From Diabrotica undecimpunctata (Eukaryota > Arthropoda > Insecta > Coleoptera > Chrysomelidae): a DNA stretch of 64,000 nucleotides. The translations under genes were made by a program, and so were the position numbers. Shown one piece after another: positions 1-11,900 of this stretch. The notes below the pieces were generated by a model that saw nothing but the letters and a program-made list of their open reading frames with translations, made no database searches and had not been told where the DNA came from. Each line of letters opens with the position of its first letter. Position 1 is the first letter of the stretch. The stretch is from NCBI RefSeq assembly GCF_040954645.1, contig NC_092805.1, positions 18,316,741-18,380,740 on the forward strand. Reading direction: 5' to 3'.

Positions 1-609
1 ATTATATCTTTTAAAACTCTGGATTTACGAGATTTACCAACTATTACTGGAGTCAATCTATGCGATCCATCGGCGTTAGCACAAAGCGGTGCCGAAATCC
101 TGTCCTTGATAATTTTTCTTCCAGAATTCGATTGTTCATATTTGGAGGCTTGTGGGCTTTCAGGCAAAGTACACCATAACAAATCAGTTTCGTCAACATT
201 TTAAATCTGAGATTCTAATAGCATTTCGTTACTCACATGTGCTACTAATGTTGCCTAAATGGTTCTCTTTCTTCTGTTGGTGCACTTGAAGCTTCGCCAG
301 AAATTCTATTATTCATGATTCCGTGCCTTTTGCGACAGCTCTAGAGCCATCCATTACTTGCTCTGAATGGTATGTTTATATGATATGCCAATTTAATTGC
401 AGCAGATTTCAATTAGACTGCTCGGACCAGGATCCCACTAGAACGTTGTTGGCCATACCATTTTAAGATTGCTTCTTCCAACTTCCAGTGAAGTTTCACG
501 AGCCAATTTCATTCGCTTAACAGTATGTTTTTTTTACATTTGAAGGGATTATTTGTCCGTTATATCCAAAGTCCGTTAAATAGAGGTCCGTTATATCGAG
601 GATTTACTG
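1..609 (-). mobile_element. Tigger/pogo-like DNA transposon, 5' part, decayed
   Basis: On the minus strand the outer end reads CAGTAAATCCTCGATATAAC from 609 inward, followed by repeated AACGGAC-like words. A TA at 610-611 fits the usual pogo/Tigger target site. Further in, stop-ridden sequence (about 520-210) resembles the CENP-B-type DNA-binding region, for example KRHGIMNNRISGEASSAPTE. Positions 203-1 encode the start of the DDE nuclease core: NVDETDLLWCTLP carries the first catalytic Asp, followed by SGRKIIKDRISAPLCANADG and TPVIVGKSRKSR. Several stops and a shortened N-terminal part mark it as inactive. The rest lies outside the left edge. Family assignment is by motif. Confidence 0.82.
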
Positions 610-764
610 TATGTTCATTAATAATGAACAGGAATAAGGTAAATTTTCTTTACTGGCCTAAAGAAGGTCTCTGACTAGCCTAATACTAGTGTGTGTGCAT
701 GTGACACATCAAATCAAACGACGTCGTGAGACGTATAGTACATGTAATGTATATAGCTTTCCAT

Positions 765-899
<135 letters not shown>

Positions 900-1340
900 A
901 AACTCTACAAAACAATAATACGCCCAGTCCTAACATATGGTTCAGAGACCTGGACTATAACAAAAATAATGAAAAAATGTTATAATGTTTCGAAAGGAAA
1001 GTACTAAGGCGAATCCATGGAGCAGTGAATGACAATTTAGCGTGGAGAAAACGATACAACTTCAAACTTTATAGAATATACCAGGAACCAGGTATTGTAA
1101 AACATATTAAGATAGGATGTCTGAGGTGGATAGGGCATGAAAAACCCATCTAGAAAAACGCTTCTTGATAAACCCATTGGTCAGAGAAAAAGAGGAAGAC
1201 CTAGAACAAGTTTCCTTGATAAGATCGACGAAGACAAGTTTAGCGGAGAAAGGCGATGGATAGGGACGACTGAAGAGAAATTCTTTAGGGGGCTAGAACC
1301 TACGCAGGGTTGTAAAGACAGAATGATGATAAAGTTGTAG
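900..1340 (+). mobile_element. LINE fragment, C-terminal end of reverse-transcriptase ORF
   Basis: Plus-strand frames encode the typical tail downstream of an insect LINE reverse transcriptase. [18 protein letters not shown] lies near 896-950. A frameshifted continuation (about 985-1140) includes SKGKYXRRIHGAV-like and RCLRWIGH-like text. KPIGQRKRGRPRTSFLDKID follows at about 1171-1230. Frameshifts and stops make it a relic without the polymerase core. Clade is uncertain (RTE/Jockey-like endonuclease-reverse transcriptase). Confidence 0.7.
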
Positions 1341-1374
1341 ATTAACAGTAATGGATAAAGTGAGAACTGAACGA

Positions 1375-1640
1375 ATTAGAGACTAATAAATGTGAATGAG
1401 ACACTAATGACGAAATAGTAAAACGAAAATTACTCTGGTATGGACACGTGCGAAGGATAAATGAGATCAGAATACAAGAACTTGATAATAAAAGACAAAC
1501 AGAATGAGGAAAATAGGACGACCTAGATTACAGTGGAACGGACAAATAAAAACAGTAATGGAAAAAAGAGACCTTACTGAGGAAGATACATATGAGAAGA
1601 AGAAATGGCGATTGGGATGTACGAGTAGTAAACGACAAAC
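1375..1640 (+). mobile_element. Second LINE C-terminal fragment
   Basis: Reading on the plus strand gives EIVKRKLLWYGHVRRI, then KIGRPRLQWNGQIKTVMEKR and DTYEKKKWRLGC. This is the usual WYGHV / GRPR..W / WRLGC tail of an insect LINE ORF2. It differs from the copy just upstream, so two independent LINE ends lie side by side. It is broken by at least one stop near 1507. Confidence 0.68.
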
Positions 1641-1825
1641 AAAATATACTATGTAAAGCCATGGATAAATAAGTTATAAGTAAGGAAAATGTCTAAATCA
1701 ATATTTGGTAATTCCAACTTAAAAAGAAGTCTTACTCCAGATATAATATCACTTGTATTTTGTGTGAATTAGCATAACTCTGTATAATATATGAATCAAA
1801 TCAAATTGAATTAAAATTTTTTTAC

Positions 1826-1982
1826 CTGATGAATCTAAATGGTAGGCTGTTCCTATAATAGGCAAACCTTTCGGACCAGGAATGGCCATTACATGTTTCC
1901 AAAATAATCGATTTTTTCGTGTTTTATTCACTAACCACACACAAGCTACGGAAACTAGAACGATCAGCACGACCCAATACAT
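1826..1982 (-). CDS. CYP4-like cytochrome P450 gene A, exon 1 (5' part only)
   Basis: Microsomal P450 N-terminus; the family catalyses NADPH-dependent monooxygenation at the ER membrane. The first ATG in frame is at 1982-1980. A hydrophobic anchor (YWVVLIVLVSVACVWLV) is followed by basic residues and FWKHVMAIPGPKGLPIIG, the proline-rich hinge. The exon ends at 1826 with donor G|GTAAAAA in phase 1, exactly as in exon 1 of gene B. The hinge is close to that gene's [18 protein letters not shown], so the two are paralogs. No further exon is visible between 1825 and 1, so the gene continues beyond the left edge. Function and substrate cannot be deduced from this exon. Confidence 0.85.
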
Positions 1983-2014
1983 TGTTATCAAAATAAAATT
2001 GTGTGTCTTCTCAA

Positions 2015-2024
2015 TATTTATATA
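2015..2024 (-). promoter_or_regulatory. Candidate TATA box of P450 gene A
   Basis: TATATAAATA on the minus strand ends about 32 bases before the gene A ATG. A start site about 30 bases downstream would give a very short leader. Gene B has a similarly placed TATA word. Inferred from sequence only. Confidence 0.5.
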
Positions 2025-2457
2025 CTTACTAGTACGTGATTCTTTCTAGGATTTGTTTATTTATTATCAGTATAATAAACACGAAATATCAAGTCAGACG
2101 ATATCGCCACTAATTAGATTGAAAATTAAATAAGTCAAATTTTCTAAAACACATTTTTGGTAATTTACACTAAGTGATGTACAGGTTATTATAGTTTGGA
2201 TGTGATCACCTAATTATTTATTACAAAAATAGGTTTTTACAATTATTTCAAAACTGTACTAATGAATGATGCTCTTAAATATGGTAATAAAAACATGAAA
2301 CAATGCTATACAAAACGAATAAAAACAAAAAGTGGCTGTGTATCAACAAAAGACCAAAGCTGGTTTAGGGATGGAACAAATATTTATTCTTAAGCTTTCT
2401 ATATTCTGTTAGGGTTCTGCTTACTTAAAAGTTAAATTTTCTTCCAATTGATGTAGA
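2025..2457. other. Upstream flank of gene A, nothing recognised
   Basis: AT-rich sequence with no coding signature. It is the presumed 5' flank of P450 gene A. Confidence 0.5.
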
Positions 2458-3260
2458 TTGGTGCAATATATATATAGACCATGGGATTTTAGCGTACATG
2501 AATTTTATTCTATTCTTGAAAACAAACTTGACATGTTGAATGAGCTGAACAAGAAATGCTGGATTTTGGATGATATTATTGTCGACTATTCGTCGACTAC
2601 GCTTCTAAACGTTCACGACTTTTTCTCTGTAAATGATGACCCCAACATTTTATGTGATGAATTAATTAGAACCTTCCAAAGAAACCTTGTACAAGTTACA
2701 CTAAAGAATCGTTCTCGGAAAAATAGTGCCCCCTGGTTCTTTGTTGACATACTAAAATTAGTACAAGAAAGATACTACCACTACAAACGGTCTAAGCTGT
2801 ACCCCACTAGTAGCAATATACTTCAGCTTTATAAAACATTTATCTTTTAAAAATCATTTAAAAATAATCCAAAAAAATTGGGGTATACTAAATACCATAA
2901 TACATAATAAGAAACTAACCAAAAAAAAACCAACAACTATTTTCAAACTTAATACAGACGGTTTAGTTATTAATGAACCTAACCGCATGTCTAACAAGCT
3001 CAATTTAAATACTTTGCTACAGTTAGTTCAGAACTTGCTCAGGCCATTCAACTCTCTGGATATGTTACACCAGGACCACCATTAACAAAAACATATTTTT
3101 TCGGAGCTTCACAACATAGGAGGAAATTGAAGATGTATGCCGATGATACCTGCACCGTATACTGCAGCAAAAACCACAACGAGGCAAAAAATGATGTTAA
3201 ATTTGACTTACATATGGTAAAGGGCTGGGAAGCCCTTTACTTTAGGCTCCATACTAAAGG
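2458..3260 (+). mobile_element. LINE fragment, linker and reverse-transcriptase remnants
   Basis: Codons 2458-2850 give a 130-residue open stretch resembling the segment between endonuclease and reverse transcriptase of Jockey/I-type LINEs (APWFFVDILKLVQERYYHYK). After a stop the reading continues with KNWGILNTIIHNKKLTKKKP. At about 3129-3235 a frame gives KMYADDTCTVYCSKNHNEAK, carrying the YADD polymerase active-site box. The segment between has been deleted or scrambled. Confidence 0.68.
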
Positions 3261-3339
3261 TTGGAATCCCGTGGGACTCTGCCGGTCTGAATTATGTTTG
3301 TAATAACCATTATGTAATAAAATGTGATAGCCAGGTTTT

Positions 3340-5080
3340 TGTGTATTTCCCGCAACTGATTATAAATTTGGGGTGGATGCCGTCGAAACCTGGAGCTTTG
3401 ACCGGGGAAACGCCTTTAAGGGCGATATCTATTTCTTCAACTGTGAAAGAGTAAGAGTGTTTGGTCTTGATTAATTGCGATTTCAAGGCTTTTAAATGTT
3501 TCTATATGTCTCATGTTTGAGTTTTATCTCTGGCAGCACTTGATGTCGAAACAATATGAGATGCCACTAAGTTTGGGTTTATACCTTCTTTCCGTTGTTG
3601 AAAGCTTTTATCATCTCCAAGTTTTCTTATTAGAGCCCAGGCTTTCCGACTTGATTTTTAAAAGTTTAGGTTTTTTACTATCTCAGTCCATTTTTGCTAG
3701 CGTTTTGCATTCAGACTATGAATAAGTTCATCTGCAATCTCTTGGTCTCCAGTTTTAAGAAAGTTCTGTTATAATATATCACTATTTTAACACCTTTTTA
3801 GCTGTGCTTATCACAGCCACGACAAAACGACCATAGCTCTTACTGATAGGAGGTATCCAGCCCAGGCACTTATCAAGATCAGAAGCGAGCTTCCTCCAGT
3901 CTGGTCGTGAAAAGTTCCATCTTGGTTTTGGAATTGACTTAATTAGGGAAATTTGTATGCCCAGCTCTACAATGACTGGGCGATGCTGGCTGTGTAAAAA
4001 ATCTGGAAGAATACTTCTTGTGGCTGCCAAAGAGGCGTTGTTACAGTCGCTTGATACGAAACATAAGTCGGGGTTGTACTCCCTGTTCCATGCGGCTAAT
4101 TTAAATGTGCCTTTGCCTTTAGCATCAAAAGTGAGATATAAATGCTTACCTTCACTCCATTTTACTAAAGTATCCCTATTTATGTCATCGTTACTGTATT
4201 TCCACTGCTCGTGATGACTATTGAAATCTCCTACATACACCGCTGGATGGGAATAAATTTTTAGAACGTTCGTTGGCCATTGCTTGCTTGGAGGTTTATA
4301 GACATTGGTGATAGTAATGCTGCCGACTTTTGTAACAACGGTTTGTATGTGAAGAAGAAGAAGAACCAATTACCACATATGGTGCCGAATGTTGGACGAT
4401 GACAAAGAATGAACGAGATAAAGTAGACGTTGTGGAAATGGATTATCTTAGAAGGTCATGTCGAGTATCGAGAATGGAAAGAATCAGGAATGAGGAAATA
4501 CGAAACCGTACAGGAATTAGAGATACTCTTTCAGACAGAATACAAGGAAGGCAATTACAATGGTATGGTCACGTGATGAGAATGGAGGAGGAGCGGTGGC
4601 CAAAGAAAGCCTTAATGTATGTTCCGCCAGAAAGAAGGAAAAGGGGAAGACCACCAAATTCCTGGAGAAGAGAAATTACAAAAACAATGCAATCTAGAGG
4701 CTTAGAAGAGGAAGATTGGAGAGATAGGAAAAGATGGAGGCTGAAATGCGGGAAGCGGCAATCGCCGTAGGACCCCCGTTATATGATGATGATGGTTTGT
4801 ATGTTGTCCTCAGAAGAGGTGGTAACAAGGGATGCGTTTTCTATATTTGTTTTTATGTATCTGGCTGTGCCGTGTGTTTGATGTTAGGTAGCACCCAGCA
4901 GTTCGTAGCCTGGTATTTTTCCCCTTTTCCAGAGATTATGTTCTGTTATACAATGGGTTTCCTGTATGGCACATACGTCGATATCGTTATCTTTAAGTAT
5001 CCTTGAGAGATACTGGCTTTTGGCCTAGCTTATGTTTTCTATATTAATGTGACAAATTCGAACTAAAGACCCGATTTGTA
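3340..5080 (-). mobile_element. Jockey/I-type LINE, endonuclease domain plus start of RT, decayed
   Basis: Minus strand, 5' to 3' from about 5080. ILKDNDIDVCAIQETHC is the APE endonuclease N-terminus. SITITNVYKPPSKQWP, YVGDFNSHHEQWKY and NREYNPDLCFVSSD then HSQHRPVIVE complete the endonuclease. At about 3440-3350 SPVKAPGFDGIHPKFI is the start of the reverse transcriptase. The domain is interrupted at 4351-4793 by a LINE in the opposite orientation, flanked by an 11-bp duplication. Without that insert and one duplicate, the frame runs SSEDNIQTVVTKVGSITI without a break. A stop lies upstream near 4890, so the copy is inactive. Confidence 0.8.
4351..4793 (+). mobile_element. 5'-truncated LINE inserted in the Jockey-type endonuclease
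   Basis: Only the ORF2 tail is present: YGAECWTMTKNERDK, then MDYLRRSCRVSRMERIR, RQLQWYGHVMRMEEERWPKK, KRGRPPNSWRREITK and RWRLKCGKRQSP, all in one frame to a stop at about 4768. The 3' end is a GATGATGAT-type tail. Both sides carry the same 11 bases, GGTTTGTATGT (4340-4350 and 4794-4804). This is a target-site duplication expected from target-primed reverse transcription. The tail frame is undamaged, so the insertion is fairly young. Confidence 0.88.
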
Positions 5081-5089
5081 TAGTAGAAT

Positions 5090-5710
5090 AGCTCTGAAAA
5101 GAGCTTGTTAGTAGGTTTTGAGTCATACTTCTGTGTGTTGTGATTAGGAGATACTAAGATTGTCTGACCGCCAGTATTTGCTAGTTCATTTAGTGTTACC
5201 CAGGGTGCACGTGTAGTATTGTACTACGGACGAGAACTAGCTCTACACCTCGATTAAGTGTGATGTGAGTTGTGTGCCAAAAAGATTCCAATGAAACTCA
5301 ACGGAGGCTCTGTTTGCTTTCAGATGATTTTACCTCAGCAGAGGCCTCCACTTCAGTATACTGTTTGTTATCTGCCAGAAACTGCTACGGTCTGAAAGGA
5401 TTTTAGGATATTTGAATATCATTTTTATTATCATCATGTCTAGTACCATTTGACCAATACACTACCAATTCACAGAAAGTTCAGCATTACCCTGCACCCA
5501 CTTATATTTTTTCCACGGTCAAGATCGCCACTGTAAGTATTGTCATGTCAGCTTATGTCTTGTTACTCATATAGGAAGTAGGTTCTTTATAAATGATTTA
5601 GGGACATTTATAATACTTTTTATACTTGTTTATAAGATTTTATTTTAAAACAGTAAGTAAAGTAGGCAGTGGCAATAATAAAAAATTTAAAACTTTTTAC
5701 AAAATACTAT
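5090..5710. other. Unassigned stretch, gene A/B spacer
   Basis: Possibly the 5' leader of the adjoining LINE (5090-5400), then AT-rich sequence downstream of P450 gene B. I see no gene. Confidence 0.4.
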
Positions 5711-5715
5711 CACAA

Positions 5716-5721
5716 TTTATT
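5716..5721 (-). promoter_or_regulatory. Polyadenylation signal of P450 gene B
   Basis: AATAAA on the minus strand, 40 bases past the gene B stop codon (5763-5761). It is in the normal place for a short 3' UTR. Confidence 0.55.
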
Positions 5722-5760
5722 AATCTTACTATGGCAGCTATAAATTAGTAAGATAAATAA

Positions 5761-5921
5761 CTATCTTCTAGGTATAAACTTGATATTAATCCCAGCTTCT
5801 GGTCTTAATACAAAATCTTGCTTGTGGATAAGAGTTTTCTGTGTTGTTACTGCTTCAAGTTTAAACCGCCTTAATATCCCACACAGAGCCGCTTTAATCT
5901 CCAGAATGGCAAATTTTTGAC
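5761..5921 (-). CDS. P450 gene B exon 8 (terminal)
   Basis: Acceptor TTCATAG|GT. Encodes [18 protein letters not shown] after the heme cysteine, then [17 protein letters not shown] and TAG. It is 161 bases long, identical in length to the terminal exon of gene C. Confidence 0.88.
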
Positions 5922-8900
5922 CTATGAATTAAATAATAAAATTTAGTCATTAACGTATATATGCGAAATCATTCAAATAAACAGGCCAACAAAAAAAGAT
6001 TTATAAAACTTTTCTTACAAATATTATGTATCACCCATAGTTTTCCCACAATATACTACTGGTTTATTCTACATTATAATAGTTTGAAAAAGACAAAATA
6101 TCGAAATACATTAAAATGATACATGACACATTATTAGAATAATACCCTTTATTTAATTCTTATATTGTAATAGTATAGGTCTGTACAATCATTTCAGTAG
6201 TCAATGCTTTTGTATTTTCTTTCTTTTTTTCTGTAAAACTTCTCAAGTAGCTTTTTCTCCCATGCGAGACACAATTGCGATTGTTGTGCTAAAAATTACA
6301 ATTTTCTTTGAAATTCTATTTTTCACCTGAACTTGAAGTCTTGCTATAGAAAAAAATGTATTGCACACGACGATAAAATCGCATTATCTTCTCGAGCATA
6401 ATTAGCGTCTCGACTGACGTCTCGAAGCTAAAAAACACTCTCGAAGATAAAGTACGATTTTATCGTCTTGTACAATAAATAACTATTATTTAAAAATCCT
6501 TCATAAAAAGTATATTATTAAAACTACCCTTTCGAGCTACATCAGAATGATTTCGAATTAAAAAGTCCATCATCAGTGTAATATAACCTGGAATAAGTAT
6601 TACCACTTTAGTGAAAGCAAACATAAAGGTAAAACTTTGACTAATGTTGAAAAGGCAATGTGATTAAATACTAATCAGGTATACAGGTAACCAGGTATAC
6701 ATGAGTCAAGCCACTAAATATCTGGGTAAAAACCCTTAAAAAGTTACAGAATATGTTGTTGTGTGTTACATTATTGTTAAAAACAAATAACCTGCATGAC
6801 AACGTGAGATTCCCAATAGGAGTTGCTGCTGACCCCCAGACCTTGTCTGAATGGGTTCTAGATGACAACTAACTAAAATGACCCTTTTTAAACGGATGCA
6901 TGAACAAAGAAGTCAATGTAACTTGCAGTATGTGTCTTAATGTGACACCAGCCAACAATGTGTTAAATGAATATGTTAAGAGGTTTTCTTTAAATACTTA
7001 AAATCAAGAGAAACTAAAGTCTAAACAAATTGTACACTTGGCTGAAAGCACCACTATTGGTTAAATGATAATCTAGGTACTTACTAAGACTTCTAAGAGG
7101 AACTTAAATGACAAAATAAAAAGGATTTACTTAATTTTTTTTGATTGATACAATGAAGTATAAACGGATTCCATGTAACTTTAATTATTGAAATATATGT
7201 TGAGCGATGAGGCTATCTGAAAATATAAGAAAGACTAAAGTCTGGTTCTCCAGATGGGGACTTGAATGTTGGGCAAACTCCTCTTTATTTAAACAAAAAA
7301 ATAAAATGTTAAAAAACCTAACTAAAGTCTTAAGAAAGAATTGATTAAAATACAAATAAAATGGCAAAGACATATTGCACTTAGAAGATACGAGGTCTAT
7401 AAAAAAAATAATAAAGTTATGCATGAAATAAAAGAACCAAATATGAACATAGCTGTAATAATTAAAACAAAAAAAGGACAGGAATCTAAAAACCTAGGGA
7501 TATAATGATCGTTTCTTTACTAGTATGCTTCTTGCTATGAAACTTTCTTTTCTTGCAAACATTCGAACATTCTTATAGAAATGACCGGCAAGTTATCGCA
7601 GGTCCCTCCTATAAAAACGGCTTGACAGATAGTGCGAATTACAGATTTTGTCAGGCTGAAACGAGACATTTGAACATTATTAAAACGAGTCATAAGTTTT
7701 CGTAGAAGTATCACCAAAGGCCATAATAGACCTTGTTAAAAAGTCTCGGCTAAAAGAACAACTTTAACCTTGAGATGAACCACAAGGTTAAAGTTGTCCT
7801 TTCACATTGAAGTGAAAGTTGACTTGTCCTTTCCTTATCCTTTCAAGTTGATTTTTTCGTCCAGGTCGAGTGAAAGGGTAATTAGACGCTTACTTATATT
7901 GAACCTAGTCTACCATAATCTAATGTTTTAATTGGCAGGTTTTAATTGCTACTATTCCCAAAGAGTATGCCACCTGCATACTAGATATGTAAAATTCGGA
8001 AAGATCAAAACCAACATGTGTGAACTGCAACAACTTACAGGAGGTGTCCAAAAGCTCAAAACAGAAGAACGTACGTCCAGGCCACTAAAAAAGAAGCGAC
8101 AGTACAAGACAGTGTACCACGAGCGAAAATTGTCGCAGGAATTGTACAACAACTCTGCATTAGAGCACTAGTGAGATAAACAGAACAGTATCAGGAAAAG
8201 CACACTAAAATGAACCAGGTTTTAAAAAGCCGTATTCGACCCAACTAATTAAAATAAGAAATGTGAATGACGTAAGACACGGCTAGTGAGGTGAAGTAGA
8301 AGATAGAAGGCGTTGGGTTATGGAGAAAAAAATAGAAACACTCTTTATATTTTGTAGTACTAATAATTCGTGGTGATCACAAGCTTCAAATGATTTAAAA
8401 GAAGACAGCAAACTCACTAATTATCTAATGTTTTAGTTACTACAAATGAGTATTGAGGCCATGCAGCGCCAGACATAGGCTCGTTGCCGAGATCTTTTGG
8501 ATAATAAGCAAGCGAGGAAAGCAAATACGTTTTGCTAAATCGACAGCTGACCGTTTAATAAAAGATATATAATAATATATTTGGCTAGAGAAGTTATAAC
8601 AACAAACGCCTTCCGAAAAAAAGCCGAATTAAGTTTTGTAAATAACAAAATAATTACTTTGAATTTATAAGACTGTCTCTCATTATATAAAAATAAGATT
8701 GTCAAAATGATATGTTAAATGATATATGTATTTTTTACCTATACAGTTCCTGCTTCCAGCACTGAACGGAATATAGGCATAAGGATGCCTATCTTTACAA
8801 TTCTCAGGAAGAAACCTATCTGGATTAAACTTGTCGGGATCTTCGTAAATTTCAGGTCTTCTGTGTAAATCGTGTATCATTATATGTATAAAACAGCCCT

Positions 8901-11900
8901 TTGGAATTATATAACCTGTTTTTGTGTGTATTTCTTCACCTGCAACTCTTCCTATTAACGTCACACTTGGATAGAGTCGCAAGCTTTCTTTAACACATCT
9001 GTCCAAGAATGGCATATCTTTTAGATCCTGAAATGTAGGTGGCTGTGATTCGCCTAGTACTGACACCATTTCTTCGTAGAGTTCTTCCTAAAACAAATTT
9101 CACAAACATTTCAAATTACAGGTTATATGGAAATAGTGAAACAGAATCAGAATAAAACGGTTATGTTGCAAAAAAATATTTGTAAGTTACGTTTATGTAA
9201 GATTGCTGTGTGACTTGTGATTGCTGTGTGAAAGTTTAAATGTGACTTTCTAACAATCAAAAATTTAGTTATTGTCGACAACTCAAAGAATTACCTCCTT
9301 TCAAATGTAGTTACATTGGGTTTTTCGATTAACCTTGGGTAAATACTACATACATACTATCATACATTTCCAACGTTAAAAAAACTGTTTTTTGCACATA
9401 GTAACAAAAAACACCATTGTGTTGTTACTAGCAGAGTTTTTTTTTATAATATTCTAACTCTACAATTCTAAGTTACGGTAAGATCAATAATGTTTTTAAT
9501 AGATAATATATGGTAGCTAATTATAATTTATTCTCTTTCAGCCCTGAAGAAGCCAAATTAATTCTCTTTGGCGAAAACGTTCGGCGAAACATAGATTCTA
9601 CAGTATTCACTGCTTTCCCTCGCTCAACGGTTTCCATCTCTTTCTGTTGTCCTATTCTCCATCGTTTAGGCCTCTCTTACTCATGGCGTCGTCTACTTCA
9701 TTCCTCCAGGATTTTCGGGGTCGTCCTCTTTTCCTTTTCCTATGGGGCCCATTCGGTTATTCTCTTTATCCATCTGCTGCCGCTAGTTTTTCTTACATGT
9801 CCATACCACTTTAGTCTTTTTTGTTCTATATATGTTAGTATGTCTGTTTCTATTGATGTTCTTTGCTTTATTTCGTCATTACTTCTCCTATCTATTCTTG
9901 TTACTCTGCAGCATCTTCGCAGGCATTCCATCTCTGTTGCTACTATCTTACTGCTGTTTTTCTTGTTTATGATCCAATTTTCAGCCCCATATGTTATAAT
10001 ACTTCGCACTGATGTTTTATAAATCTGTGTTTTTGTCTTCATATTTAGGTGTCTATTCCACCATACTGAGTTAAGTTGCCGGATTGCTGTTCTTGTTTGT
10101 CCTAATCTTTGTGTAATTTCTTCTTCTGTTGTTGCCTTTTTCGTGATTATAAACCCCAAGTATTTGAATTTATCCTTTCCTTTGATTGTTACGTTGTCAT
10201 CAATCTGTAGATCTTCTATGTCTTCTTCACTTATAGATAGGTACTTTGTTTTCGCGAGGTTAACATCTAGGCCAGCCTTGGTATATTCTTCTTGTAGGTT
10301 CTTCATCATGTAGCTGAGGTCATCTTGGTCTTGTGCAATCAATACTTGATCGTCTGCAAAGCTTAACGTATATAGGTATTCGTTCCGTACCGGTACTACC
10401 ATGCCTTCTCATTTTCTTTTCCATGTAGTCAAGGCTTTCTCTAAGTATATTTTGAATAGGGTTGGAGATGTGAAACAACCCTGCAGGAGCCCTTTTGTTG
10501 TGGCGAAGTCTCCTATGATTCTTGTTCCCATTTTAATGAACACTTTATTTTCTTTATATAGAGCTTTTGTCGCTTCTATGAGTTCCGTCTGTATTTCTAA
10601 TTTGTACATTGCCTCCCATAGTTCTGACCTTGCTACAGAGTCATACGCATTTCTCAGGTCCACAAATGCCAAATGTATATCTCTATTTTTTGTTTTTTTG
10701 TTTTCCAACAGTTGTTTCAGTGTGTATATGTGGTCTATGCATGATCTTTCTGCCGTGAAGCCCGCCAGATTAGAACAAAATGCCTTAATTATGTATTCGA
10801 TTTATATGTATTTCTTGTCTACAGATAATATCACAAGAACAATAAGTGTTACTCAAAAATTTATCAAACTTAAATTAAAAAAATTGTACTAAATGTAAAA
10901 TAATTATTCTTACCTGTATTGCAGATTCTTCAGCTAGTGCCATTAAAGTGTGAAATAAAGACACAGATGTCGTGTCGTGTCCCTAAAAATAAAGTAAATA
11001 TTTAACTTTCTGTATCTACTAATTATTTATATAGATATATCAGCTATACATAAAAATTATTTAAACTTTGATCAAATAAAAGGCAGATATCGAGCACAGT
11101 TTAATAATTAAATCTTGCCCAAGTACTTTCGCTTCCTAGAGCATCTTCAAAGGCATTTCGTCAATTTTGGCCTATCCAGCAATCAAAGAATGTCATAAAC
11201 ATAAAATTGTACATTACACTACAATTACACTACTACTTGTTGGATAGGCCAAAATTGACGAAATGCCCCTGAAAATGCTCGAGGAAGCGAAAGTACTTGG
11301 ACAAGATTTAATTATTAAACTGTGCTCTTTATCTGCCTTTTATTTGATCAAAGTTCATTTATTTCCATTGATATTTACCGCAAACATAAAGGTATCCAAT
11401 TCTTCACTAATTCCAGCTGCATCAATATCGGCGCCATCATACTTTTGCTGCAAAAGAATGTCCAAGAAAGCCATTCTCTTTTGTTTAGAACCACTTGGAA
11501 TAAAATCTGCCTCGCGCTTCTTCACTACACTAGAAGAAAATGTGTGTAAGATGTTTATGATTTTCTGGTTTCTTTTCCATACAAAACTAAGTTTATAAAG
11601 GAAAGGGACAAACAGCCAAGGTCGGCTTATTCTGAGTGCGAATGATTCTCCGTAATCCACAACGGCTTGTTTATATTCCATAAATTGAGGATTATCGCGA
11701 AGTCTAACACCGAGGGAGGTTTCTGAAAATAAATAAAAAATATAAGTAGAAAAACCTCATTCGTGTGTAAAGTTGTTAAATTTATATATTTAATATTACA
11801 TTTGTTGTAGTGTAACGATATATTTTGCCTACCATAGGGGTATTACTATTAGGGGTAGAAGATGGGGGATAGAAATTCTTGGGGCGAAGATAGGGCAAGC

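Noticed and set aside
9510..10022. 170-codon plus-strand open stretch
   Set aside because: It is the antisense of the LINE ORF2 tail on the minus strand, which has clear RT motifs.
10401..10892. 163-codon plus-strand open stretch
   Set aside because: Antisense of the LINE reverse transcriptase; no motif of its own.
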